The notes: generated from the letters alone by a model not told the origin. DNA of 64,000 nt from Pseudoalteromonas sp. GCY (GCF_016695175.1 NZ_CP068023.1:1290501-1354500), one strand, 5' to 3'. Counted from the stretch's first letter, positions 1 through 9,103 are shown. Numbers and translations are program-made.

Positions 1-854
1 ACAGGTGCTAAAGTAATATAGCGTTTGTTCCAGGTTAGGCTAATACCTAATACTTCTTCACCTTCCCATTCACCTTTACATACCACACCAAAGTCAGGGA
101 TAGATGAAGCATCAGAGCCCGCTTCAGGTGACGTTAATGCAAAACAAGGGATTTCATCACCCACTGCTAGGCGAGGTAAGTAGTGTTCTTTTTGCTCGTC
201 AGTACCGTAGTGCTGAAGTAGTTCGCCTGGGCCTAACGAGTTAGGTACGCCCACGATAGAAGATAGTAAAGTTGATTTACTGGTAAGCTTTTGTAGTACA
301 CAAGATTGCGCGTAAGCTGAAAACTCAAGACCACCGTATTGCTTTTTGATGATCATCGCAAAGAACTTGTTGTCTTTTAAGTATTGCCACACGTCTTGCG
401 GTAAGTCAGTCAGTTCGTGTGTTGCTTCCCAATCGTTAAGCATGGCACACACTTCTTCCACCGGACCATCCAAAAACGCTTGCTCTTCAACGCTCAAACG
501 CGGCTTTGGAAACTGATGAAGTTTATCCCAGTTTGGGTTACCACAAAATAGATCGGCTTCCCACCAAGTAGTACCAGCATCAATCGCTGACTTCTCGGTT
601 TCTGACATTGTCGGCGTAACTTTTTTGAACGCTTTAAATGCTGGAGCCACGATGTACTGCTGACGCAGGTTCGTTACTGAAAGTGGAATAACAATCGCTA
701 AGAAAATTAACCAAGAGATAATGCCAAATGCACCAGCAAAGGTGCCAACTAGCATTGTAACTGCTGCAATACCTAGAGCGGTATTCCAGCTTGCGCGATG
801 ATAGCTTGCTGCACTGAGCAAGGCTAACAACGCGAGAACAAATATAAGTGTCAT
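1..854 (-). CDS. fadE: Acyl-CoA dehydrogenase FadE, 5' part (runs off the window)
   Basis: This is the N-terminal 284 residues of FadE, the FAD-dependent acyl-CoA dehydrogenase of the first step of fatty-acid beta-oxidation. Reading from the ATG at 854 gives an N-terminal stretch of about 60 residues with two hydrophobic segments, as in membrane-associated FadE proteins. The acyl-CoA dehydrogenase N-terminal region follows, with recognisable stretches such as [17 protein letters not shown] and [16 protein letters not shown] ribosome site (AAGGAAGA) precedes the start. The catalytic C-terminal half lies outside the window. A possible FadR-type operator lies just upstream of the start codon. 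The family assignment rests on the conserved motifs; the window edge causes the truncation. Confidence 0.93.
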   Translation of the reverse strand, partial: MTLIFVLALLALLSAASYHRASWNTALGIAAVTMLVGTFAGAFGIISWLIFLAIVIPLSVTNLRQQYIVAPAFKAFKKVTPTMSETEKSAIDAGTTWWEADLFCGNPNWDKLHQFPKPRLSVEEQAFLDGPVEEVCAMLNDWEATHELTDLPQDVWQYLKDNKFFAMIIKKQYGGLEFSAYAQSCVLQKLTSKSTLLSSIVGVPNSLGPGELLQHYGTDEQKEHYLPRLAVGDEIPCFALTSPEAGSDASSIPDFGVVCKGEWEGEEVLGISLTWNKRYITLAP

Positions 855-869
855 GTTGTTCTTCCTTAT

Positions 870-901
870 AAGAGGTCTGACCACCCAGTTAGACTAGCTG
901 G
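870..901 (-). promoter_or_regulatory. Possible FadR-type operator upstream of fadE
   Basis: The segment holds GGTCTGACC (874-882), a perfect odd palindrome matching the core of the FadR operator (consensus AACTGGTCNGACCAGTT). A second imperfect dyad, CCAGTTAGACTAGCTGG (885-901), follows immediately. It sits 16-47 bases upstream of the fadE start, where a repressor could block transcription. E. coli fadE is FadR-repressed. The outer bases of the operator are not conserved, so this is suggestive only. Confidence 0.45.
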
Positions 902-1388
902 TTAACGCTGATATTTCAAGCGTCTTCATATCTTCTGGGCGAATTAGTTGATGCCTTGTTGTGACATATTACTTACGTTTTGTACTGAATCTGAGTGTTA
1001 AATGACTCATACCTCTCTTATTGTTAATTTGAAGGTTACTTTGACTAAACCCCATCTACAACCTAAGAGGATTTTCAACGTTATTAATTACTGACCGATA
1101 TTTAAGTGTAATGGGCATAGTGCAATGTGACGAAAATGCACATGAATTTTCTTTCAGCGAAGTGCCTAATATGTGCATTATAATTGCCAAAACTTCATGT
1201 CTGATTTGCATTGAAATACACGTTAATGTTTCTACAATTGGGTTAAGCATAGCAACGAAATGGTGCTTTTAAGAATTGCTAAGGAGTAGCAAATGCAGTC
1301 CATTTTTTTGGTAGCTATGTGAGTTAGGATTTACCGCCACGATCTTGTGTAGCGGTTGATATTGCTGTCCATGTTAAGGAGAAACAAG
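902..1388. other. Intergenic region between divergent fadE and a small membrane protein gene
   Basis: About 490 AT-rich bases separate the divergent genes. I see one 9-bp perfect inverted repeat, AATGCACAT at 1135-1143 and ATGTGCATT at 1171-1179, and a minute reading frame at 1293-1322 with its own AAGGAG site. No convincing tRNA, terminator or longer gene was found. Promoters for both flanking genes must lie here but no clear -35/-10 pair stands out. Confidence 0.5.
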
Positions 1389-1709
1389 ATGCAGCAAAGT
1401 ATTTTTTATCTAGTGACTATTTTGGCCTTTGCCGCCATGTTGTCGGCCTTTCACCTCTTTCCTGAAGCGGTGCTTTTTAATGTTTTTAGCAGTTTGTTTG
1501 CTGCATTACTTGGCTACCGTGCTTATACTCGTTGGGCCTTATTACTGTGCTGTATTAATGTGTTGGCCATGACGTTTTGCCCTTTACTTGATTCAGGTGG
1601 CTGGTTAAGTCTAAAAGGTGCTGTGGTTTTTGTATGCTGCGTGATGTTTTTTGCAATTGCCTTTGGTTGCAATAAAGCGGTGACACAAAATAAAAGGTTT
1701 TATTATTAG
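1389..1709 (+). CDS. Small integral membrane protein, unknown function
   Basis: The 106-residue protein is almost entirely hydrophobic, with three or four predicted membrane segments (roughly residues 4-22, 26-44, 47-65 and 74-96), several cysteines, and a short basic tail ending KRFYY. I chose the ATG at 1389 because AAGGAG lies at 1376-1381 with good spacing; upstream in-frame TTG and ATG codons have no ribosome site. I do not recognise a family. It lies alone upstream of pdxB and is separated from it by a strong hairpin, so it is probably a single transcript. Confidence 0.65.
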   Translation: MQQSIFYLVTILAFAAMLSAFHLFPEAVLFNVFSSLFAALLGYRAYTRWALLLCCINVLAMTFCPLLDSGGWLSLKGAVVFVCCVMFFAIAFGCNKAVTQNKRFYY

Positions 1710-1737
1710 TCGCCTACCTTGCCATGTTAAACTCGAT

Positions 1738-1760
1738 TCAGGCGATGTGTTATCGCCTGA
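1738..1760 (+). other. Perfect 9-bp hairpin in the pdxB leader
   Basis: TCAGGCGAT and ATCGCCTGA form a perfect stem around the five-base loop GTGTT. Flanking CTCGA and TCGAG can extend the pairing. No run of T follows, so it is not a standard intrinsic terminator, although it could still mark the 3' end of the preceding small gene. It lies 33 bases before the pdxB start. Confidence 0.5.
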
Positions 1761-1792
1761 GTACTCGAGACAATAGGTGACAGGAAACCCGC

Positions 1793-2917
1793 ATGCGAAT
1801 ATTAGCCGATCAAAATATGCCCTTAGTTGAGTCATTCTTCTGCGAAATTGGGGAGGTAACTCGGTTTGATGGCCGTAACCTTCAACCTGACGAGCTAAAA
1901 AATGTCGATATTCTGTTGACTCGCTCAGTTACTAGGGTCAATGAGGCCCTGTTAGCGCATGCTGATAAACTGAAATTTGTGGGGACTGCGACAATAGGAA
2001 TTGATCATATTGATACCTCATTGTTGGCGAGCGCCAATATCTCGTTCAGCAGCGCACCAGGCTGTAATGCGATAGCCGTTGCCGAGTACGTGATAAGCGC
2101 TCTACTTGCATACGCACAAGAAACCTCCACGCCACTTCAAGATAAAACGATTGCCATTATTGGTGTTGGTAATATTGGCGCGTGTTTGGCGTCAAAGCTT
2201 AAAGGGCTTGGTCTTACGATATTATTGTGTGATCCAGTAAGGCAGCAAGCAGGTACATTGGATTCACACATAGCCTTAGATGAAGCATTGGCTCGCGCGG
2301 ATATCGTGACATTTCACGTTCCATTAGTTAAGCAGGGCCCGCATAAAACGGTTCATCTACTTGATGCATCGCGGATAGCGGCATTAAAGCCGGGTACGGT
2401 GATAGTCAATGCAAGCCGTGGAGATGTTATCGATAATCAAGCACTTTTGCACGCGGTAGAGGGGGGGCAAGCGCTTGAGCTGATCTTAGACGTTTGGGAA
2501 AATGAGCCGAATATTTTACAGCCATTATTGCAATATACTCGTTTTGCCTCTGTACATATTGCCGGCCATACGCTAGAAGGCAAGGCACGAGGCACGCAAA
2601 TGTTATACGAAGCCGTATGCCGAGAATTCGATTTACCAGCTAGCAAAACGATTAGTGATTTTCTCCCTAAACCAAGTGTCACTGGCTGCCAGTTGCAAAG
2701 TACTGCCAACGAGCAGGATATTGTCAATTTAGCGCATCTTGTTTATGACATTCGTCGTGATGATGGCATCATGAGAAAACAGCTAAACACATTGGGCTTT
2801 GATACCTTGCGTAAAGCATATCCCGTGCGTCGAGAATTTAGTACAATTGCAGTCAATAATGACTCACCAATCAGTGAAAAGCTTTACCAACTTGGCTTTT
2901 CTGAGCACAAGAGTTAA
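1793..2917 (+). CDS. pdxB: Erythronate-4-phosphate dehydrogenase
   Basis: PdxB oxidises 4-phosphoerythronate with NAD in the DXP-dependent pathway to pyridoxal 5'-phosphate (vitamin B6). The 374-residue length fits the family (E. coli about 378). It is a D-2-hydroxyacid dehydrogenase: the N-terminus MRILADQNMP is characteristic, the Rossmann glycine motif is GVGNIG near residue 123, and NASRGDVID and the catalytic IAGHTLEGKARG region are present. The C-terminal PdxB dimerisation domain follows. AGGA lies before the ATG. As in E. coli it heads the pdxB-asd(usg)-truA-accD-folC-dedD-cvpA-purF group; here it is followed after 37 bases by asd. Confidence 0.96.
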   Translation: MRILADQNMPLVESFFCEIGEVTRFDGRNLQPDELKNVDILLTRSVTRVNEALLAHADKLKFVGTATIGIDHIDTSLLASANISFSSAPGCNAIAVAEYVISALLAYAQETSTPLQDKTIAIIGVGNIGACLASKLKGLGLTILLCDPVRQQAGTLDSHIALDEALARADIVTFHVPLVKQGPHKTVHLLDASRIAALKPGTVIVNASRGDVIDNQALLHAVEGGQALELILDVWENEPNILQPLLQYTRFASVHIAGHTLEGKARGTQMLYEAVCREFDLPASKTISDFLPKPSVTGCQLQSTANEQDIVNLAHLVYDIRRDDGIMRKQLNTLGFDTLRKAYPVRREFSTIAVNNDSPISEKLYQLGFSEHKS

Positions 2918-2954
2918 GTGCTGTGGTTGGTATTTTACAGAATGAGGAAAAATA

Positions 2955-3971
2955 ATGTCGCAAAAATATAATGTTGCGGTACTTGGCGCAACAGGTCTTG
3001 TTGGCAAGCAAATTATCGAATTACTAGCGGAACGAAAATTTCCTGTAGACACATTGTACCCACTCGCGAGTAGCCGAAGCGCGGGTGAAGAAATTGACTT
3101 TATGGGTGAAAAAATCGAAGTCCTAGATGTTGAAGAGTTTGATTTTTCTAATGCCCATATCGGTTTGTTTTCAGCGGGTGGTTCCGTGTCGGAGAAATAT
3201 GCACCAATCGCCGCTGAAGCTGGCTGCATTGTGATAGACAATACCTCACATTTTAGATACGACTTTGATATTCCATTAGTAGTTCCTGAGGTGAATAAAG
3301 ACAGTCTTGCAGATTTTAGAAATCGTAACATCATTGCTAACCCAAACTGCTCTACAATCCAAATGCTAGTGGCGCTTAAACCAATTTATGATGCCTATGG
3401 CATTGACAGAATTAATGTCTCAACATACCAAGCGGTATCTGGTGCAGGTAAAGAAGCGGTAGATGAGTTGGCTAAGCAAACTGCAAACTTAATGAATGCA
3501 AGACCGATGGAAAACGAAGTATTTAGCAAACAAATCGCTTTTAACGTTATTCCTCAAATTGATGCATTCCAAGAAAATGGTTACACCAAAGAAGAAATGA
3601 AGATGGTGTGGGAAACGCAAAAAATCTTGGGCGATTCGAGTGTTTTGGTGAACCCGACTGCGGTTCGCGTTCCTGTGTTTTTTGGTCATGCTGAGGCCAT
3701 TCATCTTGAAACGCGCATGCCTTATGATCTTGAACATGTTAAGCAGTTACTTGCTGATGCGCCGGGTGTTGAGCTAATTGAAGACGAAAACGATTACCCA
3801 ACACCGGTAAGTGATGCAAGTGGTAACGATACCGTCTATGTAGGTCGTGTAAGGCAAGATATTTCACATCCACTGGGCTTAAACTTATGGGTGGTATCAG
3901 ACAACACCAGAAAAGGTGCCGCAACAAATAGCATCCAAATTGCAGAAGCCCTGATAGAAAGCTATCTATAA
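2955..3971 (+). CDS. asd: Aspartate-semialdehyde dehydrogenase (usg position)
   Basis: The 338-residue enzyme makes aspartate semialdehyde from aspartyl phosphate with NADPH, the branch step to lysine, threonine, methionine and diaminopimelate. The nucleotide-binding motif GATGLVG is at residues 11-17, the catalytic cysteine in NPNCSTIQ is Cys132, and the acid-base histidine in VPVFFGHAEAIH is His245. It occupies the place of usg in E. coli, but Usg is a catalytically dead homologue, whereas this protein keeps the catalytic residues and should be a true dehydrogenase. A ribosome site (GAGGAA) precedes the start. Several hairpins follow the stop. Confidence 0.94.
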   Translation: MSQKYNVAVLGATGLVGKQIIELLAERKFPVDTLYPLASSRSAGEEIDFMGEKIEVLDVEEFDFSNAHIGLFSAGGSVSEKYAPIAAEAGCIVIDNTSHFRYDFDIPLVVPEVNKDSLADFRNRNIIANPNCSTIQMLVALKPIYDAYGIDRINVSTYQAVSGAGKEAVDELAKQTANLMNARPMENEVFSKQIAFNVIPQIDAFQENGYTKEEMKMVWETQKILGDSSVLVNPTAVRVPVFFGHAEAIHLETRMPYDLEHVKQLLADAPGVELIEDENDYPTPVSDASGNDTVYVGRVRQDISHPLGLNLWVVSDNTRKGAATNSIQIAEALIESYL

Positions 3972-3990
3972 GTACCCATTGATATCGCAA

Positions 3991-4074
3991 AGTAAGCAGA
4001 GTTTTGCTTACTTCATTTGCGCTATAACGGCAAACTTCTGCCAAGAAGTTTGCCGTTAAGTCAAATACTTGACT
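3991..4074 (+). terminator. Three consecutive hairpins after asd
   Basis: Three perfect inverted repeats stand in line: an 8-bp stem (AGTAAGCA/TGCTTACT, 3991-4012), a 15-bp stem with a four-base loop (4025-4058), and a 6-bp stem (AGTCAA/TTGACT, 4059-4074). Only the first is followed by a weak T-rich stretch. Together they probably end or process the pdxB-asd message before fimV. The 15-bp stem is the strongest hairpin in the region. Confidence 0.55.
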
Positions 4075-4261
4075 ATTCTTCACCTATATCAGCTATTCCA
4101 AAATCAGTAAAAAGCATTATAACCATGTTAACTTTCAATACGTTGCAATGGATATTCCAACATATCTGGTTTATAGTTTGCATTTGGAATAGAGCTTGCT
4201 TCAAAGCCATAATAATAAAACGTCGTTTAACGGGTGTTAAACATTTGAGTAAAGGATCGGC

Positions 4262-7200
4262 ATGCGCGGTTTAGCCTTATTTAGTATCTTTGTATTCGCA
4301 CTGATTGCCACACCAGTATATACCCAAGAGGGGGTAGTGCTAAAAGGCCCTAAAGGGGTTGATTATGGGGCTCAAGGTCGCTCAATAGGGCCTATCAGAC
4401 CCACGGATACATTGTGGCGGATAGCACAAAAAGTGCGACCAGATGACTCGGTCACCATTTATCAGGTGATGAAGGCGCTTTACGATAAAAATCCTAATTC
4501 ATTTCTAGATAAAAACCTCAACCATATGCAGGATGGGGCGTATTTACGTATTCCTACCATCAATGAAATTCGCAGTGTTAACCCTGAGTTGGCAAAGCAA
4601 AAGTCGGATCAAGATGACAAACTTTGGGAAATGAAGCGTAAGGGATTATTGAACTCAAATGCAATAAACGAAGCTGAAAAAAAGGTTACACAAGCTCGCA
4701 AAGTCGATGTAGAAGAAGCAAAAGAAGACCTGACTAATCAACTGCGCTCTTTAAAGATGGAACAGGACATGCGTCTGATGGACTTACAAAAAGAGTTCAA
4801 ATCCTCGGTGCGCAATGTTGAAGAAATCCTATCTGAAAACAATAAATTAAAGCAGCAGCTCGGCGCTATTTCTACTGAACTTCAAACGGTTCGTACCCAA
4901 CTTGGTAAAGACAGCGAAATCCAGCAACAGCTCAAGGCTGTTATTGACTTGCAAAATGAAATGATTGACCAGCAGGCGGCTCAGGCAAAAGCGCAAGAAA
5001 GTAGCGAGTTAAGCGCATTCTTTAGCTCGCCAGCTGGAATTGCGTTACTTGCCACATTACCAGCACTACTGGCAATTGCTGGATTAGTTATGTTCCTACG
5101 CCGGAGAAACCAATCTCAAGCGTCGACAGATGACGACGATTTTCTTCCGCAAACACCATCCGTGGCTGCAGGCGCTGCGGCGGCGGGAGCTGCAACCGCT
5201 GCGACTGCATTTGACCCTGAGCCAGACCCACTTGATATCGGAATGGGCGACGATGAAGACGCGCTAGGCGCAAGCGTACAGTTAGATGACGATATCTTAC
5301 CTGAAGACGATGAGATTACCTTTGACTCACTTGATGACGACTTCGATGAAGGAAATGACACGTTAGATCAAGATGAACTGGATAGCTTGCTAAACGAAGA
5401 TATTTCGTTTGGTGATGATCATGACGAAGACTTTATGCAACAGAGCTTCAATGAAGCTGGCGATGAAGTTTCGCTTGATGTTGATGATAGCCAAGATATC
5501 TTAAGTGACAGCGATCTAGATGATTTATTCAACGAGTCTCAAGATGAAGAAATTGATGTTAGCGATGATGCCCTTGCAGCCCTGAGCGAAGAACTCGCTG
5601 ATGAGCAAGCGGGTGCTGTTGCAAATGACGATGATATCGATTCAATCCTTGACGGTGCGCTAGATGAAGAGCCTGAATTTAGCGGCAATTTTGATAGTGA
5701 GAGCTTGGTCGATGCTGATGATATCGATGCGCTACTTGATGCCTCTCAAGATGCTGACGATGATGCACTGCCTGATTTTGAGGAGCCAAGCACTGAGCTT
5801 GCGGGTGATGATATTGATGCCCTGTTAAATGAAGTGCAAGACGATGCATTAGCTGAAATTAACGAAGAGCCAGATACGCTTGACGGTGATGATATCGATG
5901 CTTTATTGGATGAAGCGCAGGAAGATACGTTGCCGGAACAGGAAGAAGAGTCCGATGATCTCGCTGGTGATGATATTGATGCTTTATTGGATGAAGCGCA
6001 GGAAGATACGTTGCCGGAATTAGAAGAAGAGTCCGATGATCTAGCAGGTGATGATATCGATGCTTTATTGGATGAAGCGCAGGAAGATACGTTGCCGGAA
6101 CAGGAAGAAGAGTCCGATGATCTCGCTGGTGATGATATTGATGCTTTATTGGATGAAGCGCAGGAAGATACGTTGCCGGAATTAGAAGAAGAGTCCGATG
6201 ATCTCGCTGGTGATGATATTGATGCTTTATTGGATGAAGCGCAGGAAGATACGTTGCCGGAATTAGAAGAAGAGTCCGATGATCTAGCTGGTGATGATAT
6301 TGATACTTTATTGGATGAAGCGCAGGAAGATACGTTGCCGGAATTAGAAGAAGAGTCCGATGATCTAGCTGGTGATGATATTGATGCTTTATTGGATGAA
6401 GCGCAGGAAGATACGTTGCCGGAACTGGAAGAAGAGTCCGATGATCTAGCAGGTGATGATATCGATGCTTTATTGGATGAAGCGCAGGAAGATACGTTGC
6501 CGGAACTGGAAGAAGAGTCCGATGATCTAGCAGGTGATGATATCGATGCTTTATTAGATGAAGCGCCAGAAGACGTTTTACCAGAGCTGGAAGAAGAATC
6601 TGATGAACTGGCAAATGACGAACTCGATGCATTAGTTGACGAAACACCAGAAGATGTTTTGCCAGAGCTGGAAGATGAGTCTGCTGAACTGGCAAATGAC
6701 GAACTCGATGCATTAGTTGACGAAACACCAGAAGATGTTTTGCCAGAGCTGGAAGATGAGTCTGATGAACTGGCAAATGACGAACTCGATGCATCACTAG
6801 AGGAAACGGCAGAAGATACTTTGCCAGAGCTTGAAGAGGAAGTTGATGAGCCGGCAGATGACGAACTCGATGCATTACTAGAGGAAACGGCAGAAGATAC
6901 TTTACCAGAGCTGGAAGAAGAATCTGATGAACTGGCACATGACGAACTCGATGCATTAGTTGACGAAACACCAGAAGACGTTTTACCAGAGCTGGAAGAA
7001 GAATCTGACGAACTGGCAAATGACGAACTCGATGCATTAGTTGACGAAACACCAGAAGATGCTTTGCCAGAGCTTGAAGAGGAAGTTGATGAGCCGGCAG
7101 ATGACGAACTCGATGCATTAGTTGACGAAACACCAGAAGATGCTTTGCCAGAGCTTGAAGAGGAAGTTGATGAGCCGGCAGATGACGAACTCGATGCATT

Positions 7201-9103
7201 ACTAGAGGAAACGGCAGAAGATACTTTACCAGAGCTTGAAGAAGAATCTGACGAGCCTGAACTGGGGTCTGAACAGCCTTCAGTAGAGTCTGAGCAAACG
7301 GAGTCAGGGCACTTGTCGGGTATGTTGGATGAAGAGGATGCTATTCCGGAATCACCTGAAGAACCGGTGGAAGATACATTACAGTCCGATCTAGCCAATG
7401 AAGCAGATTTTAGTGATGAGAATGTTCAAGCTGACGAAGACAGTGAATTTGAAGATCCTGATTTAAAAAGTGTTGATGAGCTATTACAGGAGCTTCAAGC
7501 CGAAGAACAGTTTGAGTTGAATGCTGAACTTGAAGACGACTTTTCGGATGAAGAAGTTGAAATTGAGCTGGGAGATGATCCACTTAATGACGAAGTGGAT
7601 TTACTGGCAGAAGAAGAGTTTCTTGATGAAGAAGATCTGCAACCAAGCGCAGAGCTAGAGAGTTACCCTGAGCTGGAGCTTGGCGAAGAGCTTGAAACTA
7701 CAGACTCGCAAAGCGAAACCGAAAAAACATTATCAGAAGCATTATCTAATGACGCTCAATTTGATATCGAAGATGGGCTTGATGACGATCTTCTCGACGA
7801 TGAAATCTCTGGCTTTGATGAAGATGACTTGCCTGAATTTAGTGCGGATTTCGACGAAGAAACTTTGCTTGAAGACGAACCTGAAGCACCAGTCGAAGCA
7901 GCAGAAAGTGACACGTTTGAGTCTGAGCTTGAAATCGAAGACGAGCTGCCAGAGTTAAATGCAGATTTCGACGAAGAGACTTTACTTGAAGACGAACCTG
8001 AAGCACCAATCGAAGCAGCAGAAAGTGATACGCTTGAGTCTGAACCTGAACTGGAAGTCGAAGACGAGCTGCCAGAGTTAACTGCAGATTTTGACGAAGA
8101 TACCTTGCTTGAAGACGAGCCAGAAGCGTCACTAGAAGAAGCCGAAAGTGACACGTTTGAGTCTGAACCTGAACTTGAACTTGAACTGGAAGTCGAAGAC
8201 GAGCTGCCAGAGTTAACCGCAGATTTCGATGAAGAGGCTTTGCTTGAAGACGAACCTGAAGCACCAATCGAAGCAGCAGAAAGTGATACGCTTGAGTCTG
8301 AACCTGAACTGGAAATCGAAGACGAGCTGCCAGAGTTAACTGCAGATTTTGATGAAGAGGCTCTGCTTGAAGGTGAGCCTGAAGCGCCAGTCGAAGAAGC
8401 TGCAAGTGATACGCTTGAGTCTGAACCTGAACTGGAAATCGAAGACGAGCTGCCAGAGTTAAACGCAGATTTTGACGAAGAGGCTTTGCTTGAAGACGAG
8501 CCAGATCTTGAAATTGAAGAGGCTCTGCCAGAATTAAACGATGAAGATGACTTGGAAACTCTACTTTCTGAGCCACAAACAGAATCTGAATTACCAGAGG
8601 TCAATGAAGCCGAAATTGAAAAAGAATTTATGGCTGACTTTACCCAAGCAGACTTCGATGCTCTACTCAGCGAACTGGAGGATCCCAGTGACTTTGACGC
8701 CGGAAATGCAGAAGATTTTGAAGTAGATTTCGATAGCTTGTTACAAGACGAATTGGTCGCAGGGGAAGTCCAAGCGCTACCTACGGACGCCGAAGGTTCA
8801 GAAGACTACTTAGAAATTGAAGACCTACTTGAACAAAGCGACGATCTTGATAGCGATGTTGAACCTTACGTTGGCGCAAATATGGACGTTGGGCTTGGCG
8901 ATTTTGAAGAGCTATTAGCGGGAGAAAATACTACGGATGTTGATTTAGAGGATGAAGGATTTGCCGCTAAATTAGATTTAGCAAAAGCTTACATCGAAAT
9001 TCAAGATTATGATTCGGCTATATCAACGCTCAACGATGTTATTGAGAACGGTCCGGATTCGGTGCAAGCTGAGGCTAAGTCGCTTAAATCCAGTCTTACA
9101 TAG
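4262..9103 (+). CDS. fimV: FimV-type giant acidic repeat protein (LysM, membrane anchor, C-terminal FimV motif)
   Basis: A 1613-residue FimV/HubP-like polar organiser. A signal peptide (about 1-21) is followed by a LysM-like peptidoglycan-binding stretch (about 46-100, TDTLWRIAQK...LRIPT), coiled coil (about 135-245) and one membrane segment (about 258-279). A huge acidic cytoplasmic region (about 285-1540) comes next, and the protein ends with a conserved TPR-like FimV motif (LDLAKAYIEIQDYDSAISTL). The acidic region contains 18 uninterrupted 27-residue repeats and a second family of about 40-residue repeats. In relatives, FimV/HubP proteins mark the cell pole and organise type IV pili, flagella and chemoreceptors. 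AAAGGA lies before the ATG. The location between asd and truA is usual in Alteromonadales and Vibrio relatives. Confidence 0.93.
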   Translation: MRGLALFSIFVFALIATPVYTQEGVVLKGPKGVDYGAQGRSIGPIRPTDTLWRIAQKVRPDDSVTIYQVMKALYDKNPNSFLDKNLNHMQDGAYLRIPTINEIRSVNPELAKQKSDQDDKLWEMKRKGLLNSNAINEAEKKVTQARKVDVEEAKEDLTNQLRSLKMEQDMRLMDLQKEFKSSVRNVEEILSENNKLKQQLGAISTELQTVRTQLGKDSEIQQQLKAVIDLQNEMIDQQAAQAKAQESSELSAFFSSPAGIALLATLPALLAIAGLVMFLRRRNQSQASTDDDDFLPQTPSVAAGAAAAGAATAATAFDPEPDPLDIGMGDDEDALGASVQLDDDILPEDDEITFDSLDDDFDEGNDTLDQDELDSLLNEDISFGDDHDEDFMQQSFNEAGDEVSLDVDDSQDILSDSDLDDLFNESQDEEIDVSDDALAALSEELADEQAGAVANDDDIDSILDGALDEEPEFSGNFDSESLVDADDIDALLDASQDADDDALPDFEEPSTELAGDDIDALLNEVQDDALAEINEEPDTLDGDDIDALLDEAQEDTLPEQEEESDDLAGDDIDALLDEAQEDTLPELEEESDDLAGDDIDALLDEAQEDTLPEQEEESDDLAGDDIDALLDEAQEDTLPELEEESDDLAGDDIDALLDEAQEDTLPELEEESDDLAGDDIDTLLDEAQEDTLPELEEESDDLAGDDIDALLDEAQEDTLPELEEESDDLAGDDIDALLDEAQEDTLPELEEESDDLAGDDIDALLDEAPEDVLPELEEESDELANDELDALVDETPEDVLPELEDESAELANDELDALVDETPEDVLPELEDESDELANDELDASLEETAEDTLPELEEEVDEPADDELDALLEETAEDTLPELEEESDELAHDELDALVDETPEDVLPELEEESDELANDELDALVDETPEDALPELEEEVDEPADDELDALVDETPEDALPELEEEVDEPADDELDALLEETAEDTLPELEEESDEPELGSEQPSVESEQTESGHLSGMLDEEDAIPESPEEPVEDTLQSDLANEADFSDENVQADEDSEFEDPDLKSVDELLQELQAEEQFELNAELEDDFSDEEVEIELGDDPLNDEVDLLAEEEFLDEEDLQPSAELESYPELELGEELETTDSQSETEKTLSEALSNDAQFDIEDGLDDDLLDDEISGFDEDDLPEFSADFDEETLLEDEPEAPVEAAESDTFESELEIEDELPELNADFDEETLLEDEPEAPIEAAESDTLESEPELEVEDELPELTADFDEDTLLEDEPEASLEEAESDTFESEPELELELEVEDELPELTADFDEEALLEDEPEAPIEAAESDTLESEPELEIEDELPELTADFDEEALLEGEPEAPVEEAASDTLESEPELEIEDELPELNADFDEEALLEDEPDLEIEEALPELNDEDDLETLLSEPQTESELPEVNEAEIEKEFMADFTQADFDALLSELEDPSDFDAGNAEDFEVDFDSLLQDELVAGEVQALPTDAEGSEDYLEIEDLLEQSDDLDSDVEPYVGANMDVGLGDFEELLAGENTTDVDLEDEGFAAKLDLAKAYIEIQDYDSAISTLNDVIENGPDSVQAEAKSLKSSLT
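5807..7264 (+). repeat. Tandem 81-bp repeats in fimV (18 in-frame units)
   Basis: Eighteen consecutive 81-bp units encode the 27-residue pattern DDIDALLDEAQEDTLPELEEE plus SDDLAG, with no change of period. Units starting at 5888, 5969, 6050, 6131, 6212, 6293, 6374 and 6455 are nearly identical in DNA. Later units diverge to a DELDALVDETPEDVLPELEE form that is again homogenised among themselves. This indicates recent unit duplication or conversion. Confidence 0.95.
7823..8520 (+). repeat. Second repeat family in fimV (about 39-45 residues per unit)
   Basis: Six imperfect units carry the pattern DELPEL(N/T)ADFDEE(T/A)LLEDEPEAP, each followed by an AESDTLESEPELE-type stretch. Length variation comes from extra ELE tripeptides, for example ELELELEVE in the third unit. 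These are distinct from the 27-residue units upstream. Confidence 0.9.

Noticed and set aside
1056..1250. 64-residue minus-strand open frame in the fadE upstream gap
   Set aside because: No ribosome site, no recognisable domain, and composition like non-coding DNA.
2955..3971. Usg-like pseudoenzyme
   Set aside because: The catalytic cysteine (Cys132) and histidine (His245) are present, so an active aspartate-semialdehyde dehydrogenase is the better reading.
4017..4274. 85-residue plus-strand open frame before fimV
   Set aside because: It starts inside the asd hairpins, overlaps the fimV start in another frame and shows no protein-like pattern.
5746..7398. A 550-residue minus-strand open frame rich in serine
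   Set aside because: It is the reverse complement of the acidic fimV repeats (GAT/GAA codons read as serine codons on the other strand) and has no ribosome site. A second frame at 5859-7199 and one at 7756-8604 are artefacts of the same repeats.
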